From: an uncultured bacterium
Lineage (GTDB): Bacteria > Bipolaricaulota > Bipolaricaulia > UBA7950 > UBA9294
Assembly (NCBI GenBank): GCA_913009415.1
Contig: CAJVYM010000011.1
Coordinates: 1-37,416, forward strand
Length of the DNA stretch: 37,416 bases
Reading direction: 5' to 3'
Shown here: in pieces, positions 16,235 through 25,053 of the stretch
Numbering within the stretch: the stretch's first letter is position 1
Layout: each line of letters opens with the position of its first letter
Program-made: the position numbers and the translations under genes
Notes under the pieces: generated by a model
What the model saw: only the letters and a program-made list of their open reading frames with translations
What the model was told of the DNA's origin: nothing
The model's database searches: none

Positions 16235-16246
16235 AAAGGAGGAGAT

Positions 16247-16522
16247 ATGCTTCAAGAGGCACAAAGTGTTGTAAGTCAGATTTCAGGAGCCGACATCGCC
16301 ACCGCGGCGAAATATATCGCAGCCGGGATCTGCATGGGTATCGGAGCGATCGGCCCGGCGATCGGTGAAGGTATAGCCGCCGCGCATGCCCTGGATGGCA
16401 TGGCCCGCCAACCGGAGATGGAGGGCGCGCTCCTGCGAACGATGGTTCTGGGACAGGCGATCACCGAGTCGACGGGTATTTACTCGCTGTTGATCGCGAT
16501 TGTCCTGTTGTTCGTAGTCTAG
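16247..16522 (+). CDS. atpE: F-type ATP synthase subunit c, predicted Na+ type
   Basis: The product is 91 aa: two helices joined by the polar loop ARQPE (53-57). The carboxylate is Glu74 in QAITESTGIYS. The surrounding residues Glu41 (in GPAIGEG), Glu74, Ser75, Thr76 and Tyr79 correspond to the Na+ ligands Gln32, Glu65, Ser66, Thr67 and Tyr70 known from Ilyobacter tartaricus, with Glu replacing Gln at the first, as in Thermotoga. By that comparison the ring probably binds Na+, although proton use cannot be excluded. It forms the rotating ring in the membrane. Confidence 0.96.
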   Translation: MLQEAQSVVSQISGADIATAAKYIAAGICMGIGAIGPAIGEGIAAAHALDGMARQPEMEGALLRTMVLGQAITESTGIYSLLIAIVLLFVV

Positions 16523-16531
16523 GAGGGTAGA

Positions 16532-17056
16532 GTGCATTTCGAGTGGGGAGTGGTCGTCAAGACGCTCAATTGGACGTTCATCGCCAACCTCGTAAACTTC
16601 GCCATTCTGCTCTACCTGATGAAGCGCTTCCTGTACAAACCGGCGCTTGCCTACCTGGATCGCCGGCGCGAGTTGATCGCCTCGCGCATGGAGGCGGCGC
16701 GCCAGAGCGAAGAGCGAGCAGAGCAGCTCGCCGCGCAACGTGAACAGGAGCTTTCCGCGGCGCGTGAGCAGGCACGTCGTACGCTGGATGACGCACGCGC
16801 ACACGCCGAGGAGATAGTGAACGCATCCAAGGGGACGGCGCGACAGGAGGGCGAGCGGATTATCACCGAGGCCCAGCGTCAGATCGAGCAGGAACGAGAG
16901 CAGATGAAAGAGGATCTGCGTCGCTCCTACGCCGAGATCGCCGTCCTTGGGGCGTCGCGCGTGTTGAATCGCGAGGTGAACCTATCCGATCACGAGCGGC
17001 TCTTAAACGAGCTTCTCTTGGAGGTCGATGACGAGGCGTTGAGGATGCGGCAATGA
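16532..17056 (+). CDS. atpF: F-type ATP synthase subunit b
   Basis: The product is 174 aa from a GTG start, supported by AGGAGGGT just upstream. One N-terminal membrane helix (about 7-27, NWTFIANLVNFAILLYLM) and the conserved RFLYKP are followed by a long charged coiled coil rich in Arg, Glu and Ala. This is the peripheral stalk that holds the catalytic head against rotation. Only one b-type gene is present, so the stalk is presumably a homodimer. Confidence 0.95.
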   Translation: MHFEWGVVVKTLNWTFIANLVNFAILLYLMKRFLYKPALAYLDRRRELIASRMEAARQSEERAEQLAAQREQELSAAREQARRTLDDARAHAEEIVNASKGTARQEGERIITEAQRQIEQEREQMKEDLRRSYAEIAVLGASRVLNREVNLSDHERLLNELLLEVDDEALRMRQ

Positions 17057-17066
17057 GGGTGCAGCG

Positions 17067-17600
17067 ATGAGATCGCAGCAAATCGCGCGCCGCTACGCCG
17101 AAGCGCTGTACACACTCGCGGTAGAGGAGAACTGCGTGGAGGCGATCGATAACGACTACCGCCGTGTCGTGGAGGAGATTGTTGATGTCCCTGACTTCCT
17201 TCGATTTCTGATGCACCCGCTCGTTGTGCATAGTGACAAGACGGCGCTCCTGAGGGAGGCGTTTCCGGATATTGCCGAGTACCTGCACAATATGTTCTCG
17301 CTCCTTGTGCGCAACGGTCGCGAGGGCTACATCGACATGATCTACGATGAGTTTGAAAGACTGCGCTTAAAGCGAGAGGGAATCGTACAAGTACGGGTGA
17401 CGACGGCACAGAAACTCACAGCAAAGGATCGAGAGCGGCTCTCTCTTCACCTGGCAAAGAAACTCGGAGGACGGGTAAGGCTTGATGAGCGACTCGATAA
17501 GAACCTCATCGGTGGCCTGCGGATCGAGGTCGGTGGAAAGGTTATTGATGGGTCACTGCGCGCAAGGCTCGATGAGCTGAAGACAGTGCTTACAGGATAA
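17067..17600 (+). CDS. atpH: F-type ATP synthase subunit delta
   Basis: The product is 177 aa. The N-terminal helical domain starts [16 protein letters not shown], and the C-terminal part keeps [40 protein letters not shown], split here as [17 protein letters not shown], the family signature. Delta caps the alpha3-beta3 head and binds the b stalk. It lies ten bases after atpF and 14 bases before atpA. Confidence 0.95.
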   Translation: MRSQQIARRYAEALYTLAVEENCVEAIDNDYRRVVEEIVDVPDFLRFLMHPLVVHSDKTALLREAFPDIAEYLHNMFSLLVRNGREGYIDMIYDEFERLRLKREGIVQVRVTTAQKLTAKDRERLSLHLAKKLGGRVRLDERLDKNLIGGLRIEVGGKVIDGSLRARLDELKTVLTG

Positions 17601-17614
17601 AGGGGAAAACAAAA

Positions 17615-19123
17615 ATGGCAGCACGCAAAGACGAGATTAGTGCTATCCTGAAGGAGCAGATAAAGGGATTCCAGTACGACCTCGACATGAACGAGGTTGG
17701 CGTTGTCGTCGAAGTGGGCGATGGGATTGCCCGCGTCTTCGGGTTGCAGGGAGCGCTCGCTTCGGAGATCGTGGAGTTCCCGGGTGACATCAGCGGCCTC
17801 GTCCTCAATCTGGAGGAAGAGAGCGTGGGCGTGGCCCTGTTCGGGCAGAGCGAGCTCGTGCAGGAGGGAGATGAAGTACGCCGCACCGGGCGCGTACTGG
17901 AGACGATCGCCGGTGAGGGGCTCCTGGGTCGGGTCGTTGACCCGCTCGGCCGTCCGCTCGATGGCAAGGGTGAAATAACAGGGACCGAACGCCGTAAGGC
18001 GGAGATCAAAGCCCCGGGCGTCGTTGAGCGCCAGCCGGTCGATACTCCGCTGCAGACGGGGCTGAAGTCGATCGACGCGATGACCCCGATTGGCCGCGGG
18101 CAGCGCGAGCTGATCATCGGAGACCGTCGCACGGGAAAGACGGCGATCGCCATCGATACGATCATCAATCAGAAGGAAGCGGGAATTGCCTGCATCTACG
18201 TCGCGATCGGCCAGAAGACATCGACCGTGGCCCGCATCGTCGATACCCTGAAGCGCCACGGGGCGATGGAGTACACGATAGTTGTCGTTGCCGATGCAAA
18301 CTCTCCCGCTCCGATGCAATACCTCGCCCCCTACGCCGGCTGCACCATGGCCGAATACTTCACGTACAACGGCAAGGACGCGTTCATCGTCTACGACGAC
18401 CTCTCCAAGCACGCGGTCGCCTACCGTGAGATGGCCCTTCTCCTGCGGCGTCCACCGGGACGAGAGGCGTATCCGGGCGACATCTTTTACACCCACTCAC
18501 GCCTGTTGGAGCGCGCGGTACGTCTGTCTTCTGAACATGGAGGAGGATCGCTCACCGCATTTCCGATCATCGAGACGAAGGGCGCCGATATCACGGCCTA
18601 CATCCCGACAAATGTGATCTCCATTACAGACGGCCAGATCTACCTGGAGAGCGAGCTGTTCAATCAGGGGTTCCGACCGGCGATCAACGTCGGGAAGTCG
18701 GTCTCGCGCGTCGGTGGAGCGGCGCAGACAAAGGCGATGAAGCAGATCGCCGGGGAATTGCGCCTGGAGCTGTCTCAATACCGTGAGTTAGCGGCCTTCG
18801 CCGAGTTCTCCTCCGATCTCGATGAGGAATCGAAGGAACAGCTCGCGCGCGGCGATCGGCTGATGGAGATCCTCAAGCAAAAGCAGTACGAACCGATGAG
18901 CGTTGAAGACCAGGTATTCGCCCTGTACGTGGCGGTGAAGGACCATCTTGCAAACGTGAAGGTCTCGCTCGTGCGGCGATTCGAAGAAGAGTGGATCAGG
19001 TTCTTGCATGCTGAGCACGGAGAGATCGTCACCGCCATGCACGATCGCATGGAGTTCACAGACGAGATCGTGACCGGTCTGGATAGGGCGATCGGCGAGT
19101 TCAAGGAACGCTTCGGAGGATAA
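17615..19123 (+). CDS. atpA: F-type ATP synthase subunit alpha
   Basis: The product is 502 aa, the usual length. The P-loop is GDRRTGKT (169-176), preceded by [19 protein letters not shown]. The arginine finger is in [10 protein letters not shown] (Arg365). Alpha subunits bind nucleotide without turning it over and complete the catalytic sites on beta. The stop codon is followed directly by the atpG start. Confidence 0.97.
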   Translation: MAARKDEISAILKEQIKGFQYDLDMNEVGVVVEVGDGIARVFGLQGALASEIVEFPGDISGLVLNLEEESVGVALFGQSELVQEGDEVRRTGRVLETIAGEGLLGRVVDPLGRPLDGKGEITGTERRKAEIKAPGVVERQPVDTPLQTGLKSIDAMTPIGRGQRELIIGDRRTGKTAIAIDTIINQKEAGIACIYVAIGQKTSTVARIVDTLKRHGAMEYTIVVVADANSPAPMQYLAPYAGCTMAEYFTYNGKDAFIVYDDLSKHAVAYREMALLLRRPPGREAYPGDIFYTHSRLLERAVRLSSEHGGGSLTAFPIIETKGADITAYIPTNVISITDGQIYLESELFNQGFRPAINVGKSVSRVGGAAQTKAMKQIAGELRLELSQYRELAAFAEFSSDLDEESKEQLARGDRLMEILKQKQYEPMSVEDQVFALYVAVKDHLANVKVSLVRRFEEEWIRFLHAEHGEIVTAMHDRMEFTDEIVTGLDRAIGEFKERFGG

Positions 19124-19975
19124 GTGGCAGAGAACGTCCGCGAAATCAAGACGCGCATCGGAAACATAGAGAATATCCGCCAGATCACCAAGGCGATGAA
19201 CGCGATCGCCATGACAAAGGTGACGAAGATGAAGCGTCGCCTGGCCGCGGTGGGCCCGTACATGGAGGGGCTGGAGGGCGTGCTCGCATCGCTCGTCGGC
19301 CGGTATGCCGATCTCGCCTCCGCGCACCCGCTCGTGGCGAGTAATGGATCGGAGGATGTGGGGATCCTCGTCCTGAATGCGGATCGCGGCCTGTGTGGAA
19401 GGTTCAAGGGTGACCTGAACCACAGGGCGGAGATGCTTGCCCGCGATGAATCGGGCGTGGCACGCTTCCTCCTCGGTGGCGAGAAGGCGCGTGCCTACTT
19501 CGCCCGTCGACGGGTGGAGACCCTGCAGACCTACGCCCACTTCTACGAGGACCCCACACCGGTGATCGCTCGGGTGATCGCATCGGATCTGATTTCCCTG
19601 TACAAACAGGGGGCGTACGGCAGGCTCGTCATTGTCTATATGCACTTCATCTCCGACCTCGCGCAGCGCCTGCGCGTGGAGGAAATACTGCCGATAAAGG
19701 CAAAGGCAAAAGCGGGCGACATGCTCCTTGATCCAGACCCAGTGCGCATGCTGGACATCGTCCTCCCCCTCTACCTGCAGGGGAAGGTGTTTCAGGCACT
19801 GCTGGACACGAAGACGAGTGAGGATGCGATCCGCCGCCAGGCGATGAGCAGCGCCACCGACAACGCGGATGACCTGTTGAAGAACCTCACGCGGTCGTAC
19901 AACAAGGCACGCCAGCAGTCGATCACCCGCGAGATCTCAGATATCATGGGTGGAGCGGAGGCGCTGAGGAATTGA
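19124..19975 (+). CDS. atpG: F-type ATP synthase subunit gamma
   Basis: The product is 283 aa from a GTG start abutting the atpA stop, with GGAGGA as its site. It has the N-terminal helix EIKTRIGNIENIRQITKAMN, the central Rossmann-like region (ILVLNADRGLCGRF) and the C-terminal helix ending SITREISDIMGGAEAL. Gamma is the rotor shaft that couples ring rotation to the catalytic sites. Confidence 0.96.
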   Translation: MAENVREIKTRIGNIENIRQITKAMNAIAMTKVTKMKRRLAAVGPYMEGLEGVLASLVGRYADLASAHPLVASNGSEDVGILVLNADRGLCGRFKGDLNHRAEMLARDESGVARFLLGGEKARAYFARRRVETLQTYAHFYEDPTPVIARVIASDLISLYKQGAYGRLVIVYMHFISDLAQRLRVEEILPIKAKAKAGDMLLDPDPVRMLDIVLPLYLQGKVFQALLDTKTSEDAIRRQAMSSATDNADDLLKNLTRSYNKARQQSITREISDIMGGAEALRN

Positions 19976-19999
19976 GGGATCAAGTGATCGAAAGATTGA

Positions 20000-21460
<1,461 letters not shown>

Positions 21461-21540
21461 GACTACGCAATCGGGAGGTCGAACGATTGAGCGATTTGAT
21501 AATCATCCGATCGTTCGATCGCAAAGCCTCTTAATACGGT

Positions 21541-21855
21541 TCTTTGTCATTCCAAGTGGGTAACTAAAGAGAAAGGGTCAAGCGCCAAGACTCGCACAGA
21601 GGGGCAGAACTGCTTCACCACGAAGGACACGAAGAGCACGAAGAGGGAGGAGGACAAAACACTTGATCTCGCTTGTAAGCTTTTTGAGATTACACAGCAA
21701 TCACCGCATTGACAGCTCATGGATCTCCATTCTTCGTGTCCTTCGCGCTCTTCGTGGTGAATTCTCGGCATCAGTTCCGCGTGAACCGGAACTAGAGGTT
21801 ACTGCCCATTTCTGTCTGCCTCGCCGGCACAGGCAGGCGAAACGACAAGGAATCA
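21541..21855 (+). mobile_element. MITE-like element, copy 1
   Basis: A segment of about 315 bp, nearly the same as 24536-24854. Its ends form imperfect inverted repeats (TTCTTTGTCATTCC against TTCCTTGTCGTTTC on the other strand). It is flanked by TTAATACGGT (21531-21540) and TTAATACCGT (21856-21865), a one-mismatch target duplication. Inside are long inverted CACGAAG-rich arms (about 21611-21640 and 21733-21761) and a 7-bp hairpin AGTTCCG/CGGAACT. It has no coding capacity, so it would need a transposase from elsewhere. Confidence 0.8.
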
Positions 21856-21886
21856 TTAATACCGTCATTTGTGGTGGGATAGGACC

Positions 21887-22561
21887 ATGAAGCCGTTGCA
21901 CTTGTTGGCCAAGAAGCTGAAGAAGCGCATGTTCCGCTACACACCATCGGGTTTCCCTGACCCCAAGGCGTGCGGTGCGTTCTACGATGCCCGTGTCGGT
22001 CTCCTCGCAGGAGATGACATGATGGTCCTCGAATACTCTGGCATGGAGGCACAGGAACGACTGTTTGTGCGTGCGACAACGCTCTTGCCCCCCCAGGGAG
22101 AGATTCTCGATCTGGGCTGTGGTTTGGGGCACCTCATCATCTACCTTGACGAGAAGCAGCTTTCCTACGGAAGGTATCACGGAATCGACGTCAGCTCCCG
22201 CATGATCGATGAGGCCACGAAGCGGCACTCAGGCAGACAAGGTATCTCCTTTGAGCATCGTAACGTGCTGGAAGATCCGCTCATTCCCGCAAGCTTTGAC
22301 ACAGGCTACATCCTGAGCGTCCTTGGCTATCCTATCGGCGATGATCCGATGAGGGCGATGATGACAATCATCGAGAACGCCTTTGCCTCCTGCCGCACGG
22401 GGATTGCTTTTTCACACCTAGCGAGCGGGCGCAAGGAAGGCCTGAAGTTCACCACCGTCCCCGAAGAGCTAGCAGCTCGCTGCGAGAGCGATCTCGGTGC
22501 AAAGGTAGAGATCGACGACGACGGGAAAGACTTTACCTATCTCATCGCGCTTCGGCACTGA
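21887..22561 (+). CDS. Class I SAM-dependent methyltransferase
   Basis: The product is 224 aa from the internal ATG; an upstream ATG at 21869 lies in the repeat-flanking DNA. Motif I is EILDLGCGLGHL (about residues 72-83), the acidic end of strand 2 is YHGIDVSS, and a later YILSVLGYPIG holds the strand-4 region. The N-terminal 60 residues (RYTPSGFPDPKACGAFYDAR) are probably the substrate side. The substrate is unknown: small molecule, lipid or protein are all possible. It is a single gene between repeats. Confidence 0.85.
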   Translation: MKPLHLLAKKLKKRMFRYTPSGFPDPKACGAFYDARVGLLAGDDMMVLEYSGMEAQERLFVRATTLLPPQGEILDLGCGLGHLIIYLDEKQLSYGRYHGIDVSSRMIDEATKRHSGRQGISFEHRNVLEDPLIPASFDTGYILSVLGYPIGDDPMRAMMTIIENAFASCRTGIAFSHLASGRKEGLKFTTVPEELAARCESDLGAKVEIDDDGKDFTYLIALRH

Positions 22562-22626
22562 GAATTCCCTGCTTGAAGATCAATGATCGTAGCAACGGTG
22601 TACACTTGTCTGCCTCCCCGACCCAG

Positions 22627-22810
22627 GCAGGCAAGCTGCACACGCTACGAAAGCGATGGGCTATCTTTGTGTAGCCCTGTAGCTTGTCTACAGCGTTGAG
22701 CTTGTAGGATTAGGCTCCACAACGTGGCAGCCAAGCCATACATGGCAAGCTGCACACGCTACGAAAGCGATGGATTATCTTGTGTAGCGCTGTAGCTTGT
22801 CTACAGCGTT
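22627..22810. repeat. Two tandem head-to-head hairpin repeat units
   Basis: Two units (about 22627-22697 and 22739-22810) each begin GGCAAGCTGCACACGCTACG, continue AAAGCGATGG and end with a stem closed around CTTGT. In the second unit the stem CGCTGTAG/CTACAGCG (22788-22808) is perfect. CTTGT is the complement of the ACAAG loop elsewhere, so each unit pairs a forward and a reverse hairpin. Confidence 0.75.
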
Positions 22811-22844
22811 CATGCCTTCTGCCCCCCGTTCGTATCCCAGACAG

Positions 22845-23381
22845 TCAGCCTGCGTGCTCCCTTTCAAGGTCAAGGAGCCGCTCCTTGCGCCACAGGCCGC
22901 CCCCGTAGCCGACGAGCTTGCCGCTCTTGCCGATGACGCGATGACAGGGAACGATGATCGAGACCGGGTTATCACCGTTGGCGCGCGCCACCGCGCGTAC
23001 CGCCCTCGGACGACCGATGCGCTGTGCCTCCTCCTGGTATGAAATAGTTTCACCATAGGCTATCGTGCGCAATCCCTCCAACACACTTCTCTGAAATGGC
23101 GTTCCGGCGAGGACAAGATGGAGATCGAATTCCTTCCTTGTCCCGGAGAAGTATTCGCTCAACTGGACCGAGAGTGCCTCGAGGTGAGCGTTCATCCCTG
23201 ATATGGTCTCAGCTTGCAGCAGCCTTTGCAATCTTGCTAGCTGCTTCTCACTCCTCTGGCCGTCGATGAACTCTAATAGGCATATCCCCTCTTCCGTTGC
23301 CCCAGCAAGCATCGCTCCGATAGGAGTGGAGATCTCCGCAAGTACTATCTGGCTGCGGTGCTCTGACAAGGGAGTATCCAT
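22845..23381 (-). CDS. ogt: Methylated-DNA-protein cysteine methyltransferase
   Basis: The product is 178 aa, with GAGGAGGAG upstream of its ATG. The active site is PCHRVI (145-150; Cys146 accepts the alkyl group), preceded by the helix-turn-helix RAVARANGDNP with the arginine finger and followed by GGGLWRKERLL. It removes alkyl groups from O6 of guanine in a suicide reaction. The N-terminal domain (1-90) is of the usual Ogt length. The 5' end faces the EamA gene, so the two are divergent. Confidence 0.95.
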   Translation of the reverse strand: MDTPLSEHRSQIVLAEISTPIGAMLAGATEEGICLLEFIDGQRSEKQLARLQRLLQAETISGMNAHLEALSVQLSEYFSGTRKEFDLHLVLAGTPFQRSVLEGLRTIAYGETISYQEEAQRIGRPRAVRAVARANGDNPVSIIVPCHRVIGKSGKLVGYGGGLWRKERLLDLEREHAG

Positions 23382-23525
23382 AGTTCGCTCCTCCTCGCTA
23401 TTCTCATGGTATTTACAATGTAGCCGGTCTCCGGCGACTGTACAACCGTACAGCGCGGTCGTTAAGCGAGCGAACGACTGTTACAATGGGCCAATCTCGC
23501 TGGAAAGGACCACGAGGAGGCCTTG

Positions 23526-24404
23526 GTGACGATTATTGCGATCTTGTTTGCCATCGGAGCAGCGATTGCCTGGGCATTGGAGTCGGTCCTATCCAAGCCC
23601 GCCTTACGCTACATGGACATGTTCTCCTATGGCGTCATCCGCCCCCTGTTCGCTCTCATATTCGTAATCCCATACGGGCTCCTCACATCCGGGTTTGCGT
23701 TTCCTGGTTGGGAGCTTCTGGGAATAGCAGCGGTAGCCGGTATCATCGACTCGTTCGTCGGCTCGATGCTCTTCTACTACACGATGAACCGAGTCTCCGC
23801 GCACGAGGCAACGTCTCTTGCTAACACCGCCCCGTTTTGGGGAGTGGTCACCTCCATTCTCATCCTTGGCGAACCGATGCAACCGATCCTGCTAGTTGCT
23901 GCCCTGTTCGTTGTTCTCGGTGCGTTGTTTCTTGTCAACCGGAGCGATGAGAAATCCACGTTCCGCTTGAGTTGGAGCGCACTGCCGGCGCTGGGGTCGG
24001 GGATCCTATGGGGCTTTGTAGAGACGGTGCCGGCCAAGTACTGTCTCACCAATGGCATGTCCGTGATGACCTTTCAGCTTACACTGATTGTCTCTTCAGG
24101 TGTTGCTTGGGGCATCGCGGCGTTTGTACGGTCACGGCGTACTCCTCTTCGCTTTCCCCGTCGCGGCGTCGCGCTTGCCTTCGTCACTGCCATCTTGGGC
24201 TATGGCGTCGGGTGGATCCTCTGGCTCTCGGGAGTGAGTATGGTGCCGGCAAGCCTCCTCTCCCCAGTGAGAGGATCGATGACCCTGTTCGCGTTCTTGT
24301 TCAGTATAATCCTCCTGCGGGAAAGACCATCACGCAGATCAGCCCTGGGAGTGCTGTTTGTCCTGTGTGGAGTCCTTCTCGTCTCCATATTTGCAACGAA
24401 GTGA
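23526..24404 (+). CDS. EamA/DMT-family transporter
   Basis: The product is 292 aa. GTG at 23526 is preferred over TTG at 23523 because GAGGAGG (23514-23520) then has a five-base spacing. Ten hydrophobic helices are arranged as two EamA repeats: the first ends near residue 138 (FVVLGALFLVNRS), the second near 292 (FVLCGVLLVSIF). The conserved glutamate and proline pattern of the fourth helix of each repeat is visible (ILILGEP and IILLRERPS). These proteins move small metabolites; the substrate is unknown. Confidence 0.9.
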   Translation: MTIIAILFAIGAAIAWALESVLSKPALRYMDMFSYGVIRPLFALIFVIPYGLLTSGFAFPGWELLGIAAVAGIIDSFVGSMLFYYTMNRVSAHEATSLANTAPFWGVVTSILILGEPMQPILLVAALFVVLGALFLVNRSDEKSTFRLSWSALPALGSGILWGFVETVPAKYCLTNGMSVMTFQLTLIVSSGVAWGIAAFVRSRRTPLRFPRRGVALAFVTAILGYGVGWILWLSGVSMVPASLLSPVRGSMTLFAFLFSIILLRERPSRRSALGVLFVLCGVLLVSIFATK

Positions 24405-24484
24405 TTTGGGGGGGAACCACTGCGACTGGACAGATAGGCGAAGGAATGACTAAATTGTCTAAAGGATCGCAAGGAGGATGTTTC

Positions 24485-25043
24485 ATGGCAAAAAGAAGGA
24501 AGTTCAGCAAGGCATTCAAGAGTCAGGTTGTTGAGGCTCTTTGTCATTCCAAGTGGGTAACTAAAGAGAAAGGGGCAAACGCCAAGACTCGCACAGAGGT
24601 GCAGAACTGCTTCACCACGAAGGAGGAGGAGGAGGAGGAGGAGGAGGAGGAGGACAAAGCACTTGATCTCGCTTGGTAGCTTTCTGAGATTACACAGCAA
24701 TCACCGCATTGACGGCTCATGGATCTCCATTCTTCGTGTCCTTCATGCTTTTCGTGGTGAATTCTTGGCATCAGTCCCGCGTGAACCGGGACTAGAGGTC
24801 ACTACCCACTCCTGTCTCCCTCGCCGGCACAGGCAGGCGAAACGACAAGGAACCGGTTGTTGAGAATTCCTTACAGGGGGAGCTACCCAGGCACAGTTAG
24901 CTCTTCAGCATCGTGTGTCAGACAATCTCATCCTCCAATGGAGGAGACAATATGCGGGAGGGAAGTTAGCAGATGTAGCGGCCCCCACAGATAAGGGGGA
25001 GCGGATAAAAGGACTGGAACGGATGGTCGGTCGGTTGACAATG
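24485..25043 (+). pseudogene. IS3-family transposase orfA, broken by a MITE-like insertion
   Basis: The 5' part, from the ATG after AAGGAGGA, reads MAKRRKFSKAFKSQVVEAL, the typical start of IS3-type OrfA. After the insertion at 24536-24854 the same kind of protein resumes in another frame (GGATQAQLALQHRVSDNLIL, then QWRRQYAGGKLADVA and RIKGLERMVGRLTM). It ends at the recG 3' end, and orfB is absent. No functional transposase can be made. It is the relic of a truncated insertion sequence. Confidence 0.85.
24536..24854 (+). mobile_element. MITE-like element, copy 2
   Basis: A segment of 319 bp, close to copy 1 at 21541-21855. It sits between two exact copies of GGTTGTTGAG (24526-24535 and 24855-24864), as expected for a target duplication, and interrupts an IS3-type orfA. 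The hairpin is AGTCCCG/CGGGACT (24773-24779, 24787-24793), differing from copy 1 by a compensated pair. It contains an eleven-unit GGA run (24622-24654) in place of the GGACACGAAGAGCACGAAG region of copy 1. Confidence 0.88.
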
Positions 25044-25053
25044 TCACTCAATC

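Noticed and set aside
22600-22810. Possible CRISPR-like array
   Set aside because: There are only two units with internal dyad symmetry and no regular spacers; they fit the hairpin repeat family better.
23972-24679. Long plus-strand frame running from the EamA gene into the IS3 remnant
   Set aside because: It is out of frame with the EamA protein for most of its length; only its last part from 24485 is the true start of a transposase fragment.
24301-24771. Glutamate- or serine-rich open frames across the GGA run
   Set aside because: These are simply the translation of the microsatellite in the MITE-like element.
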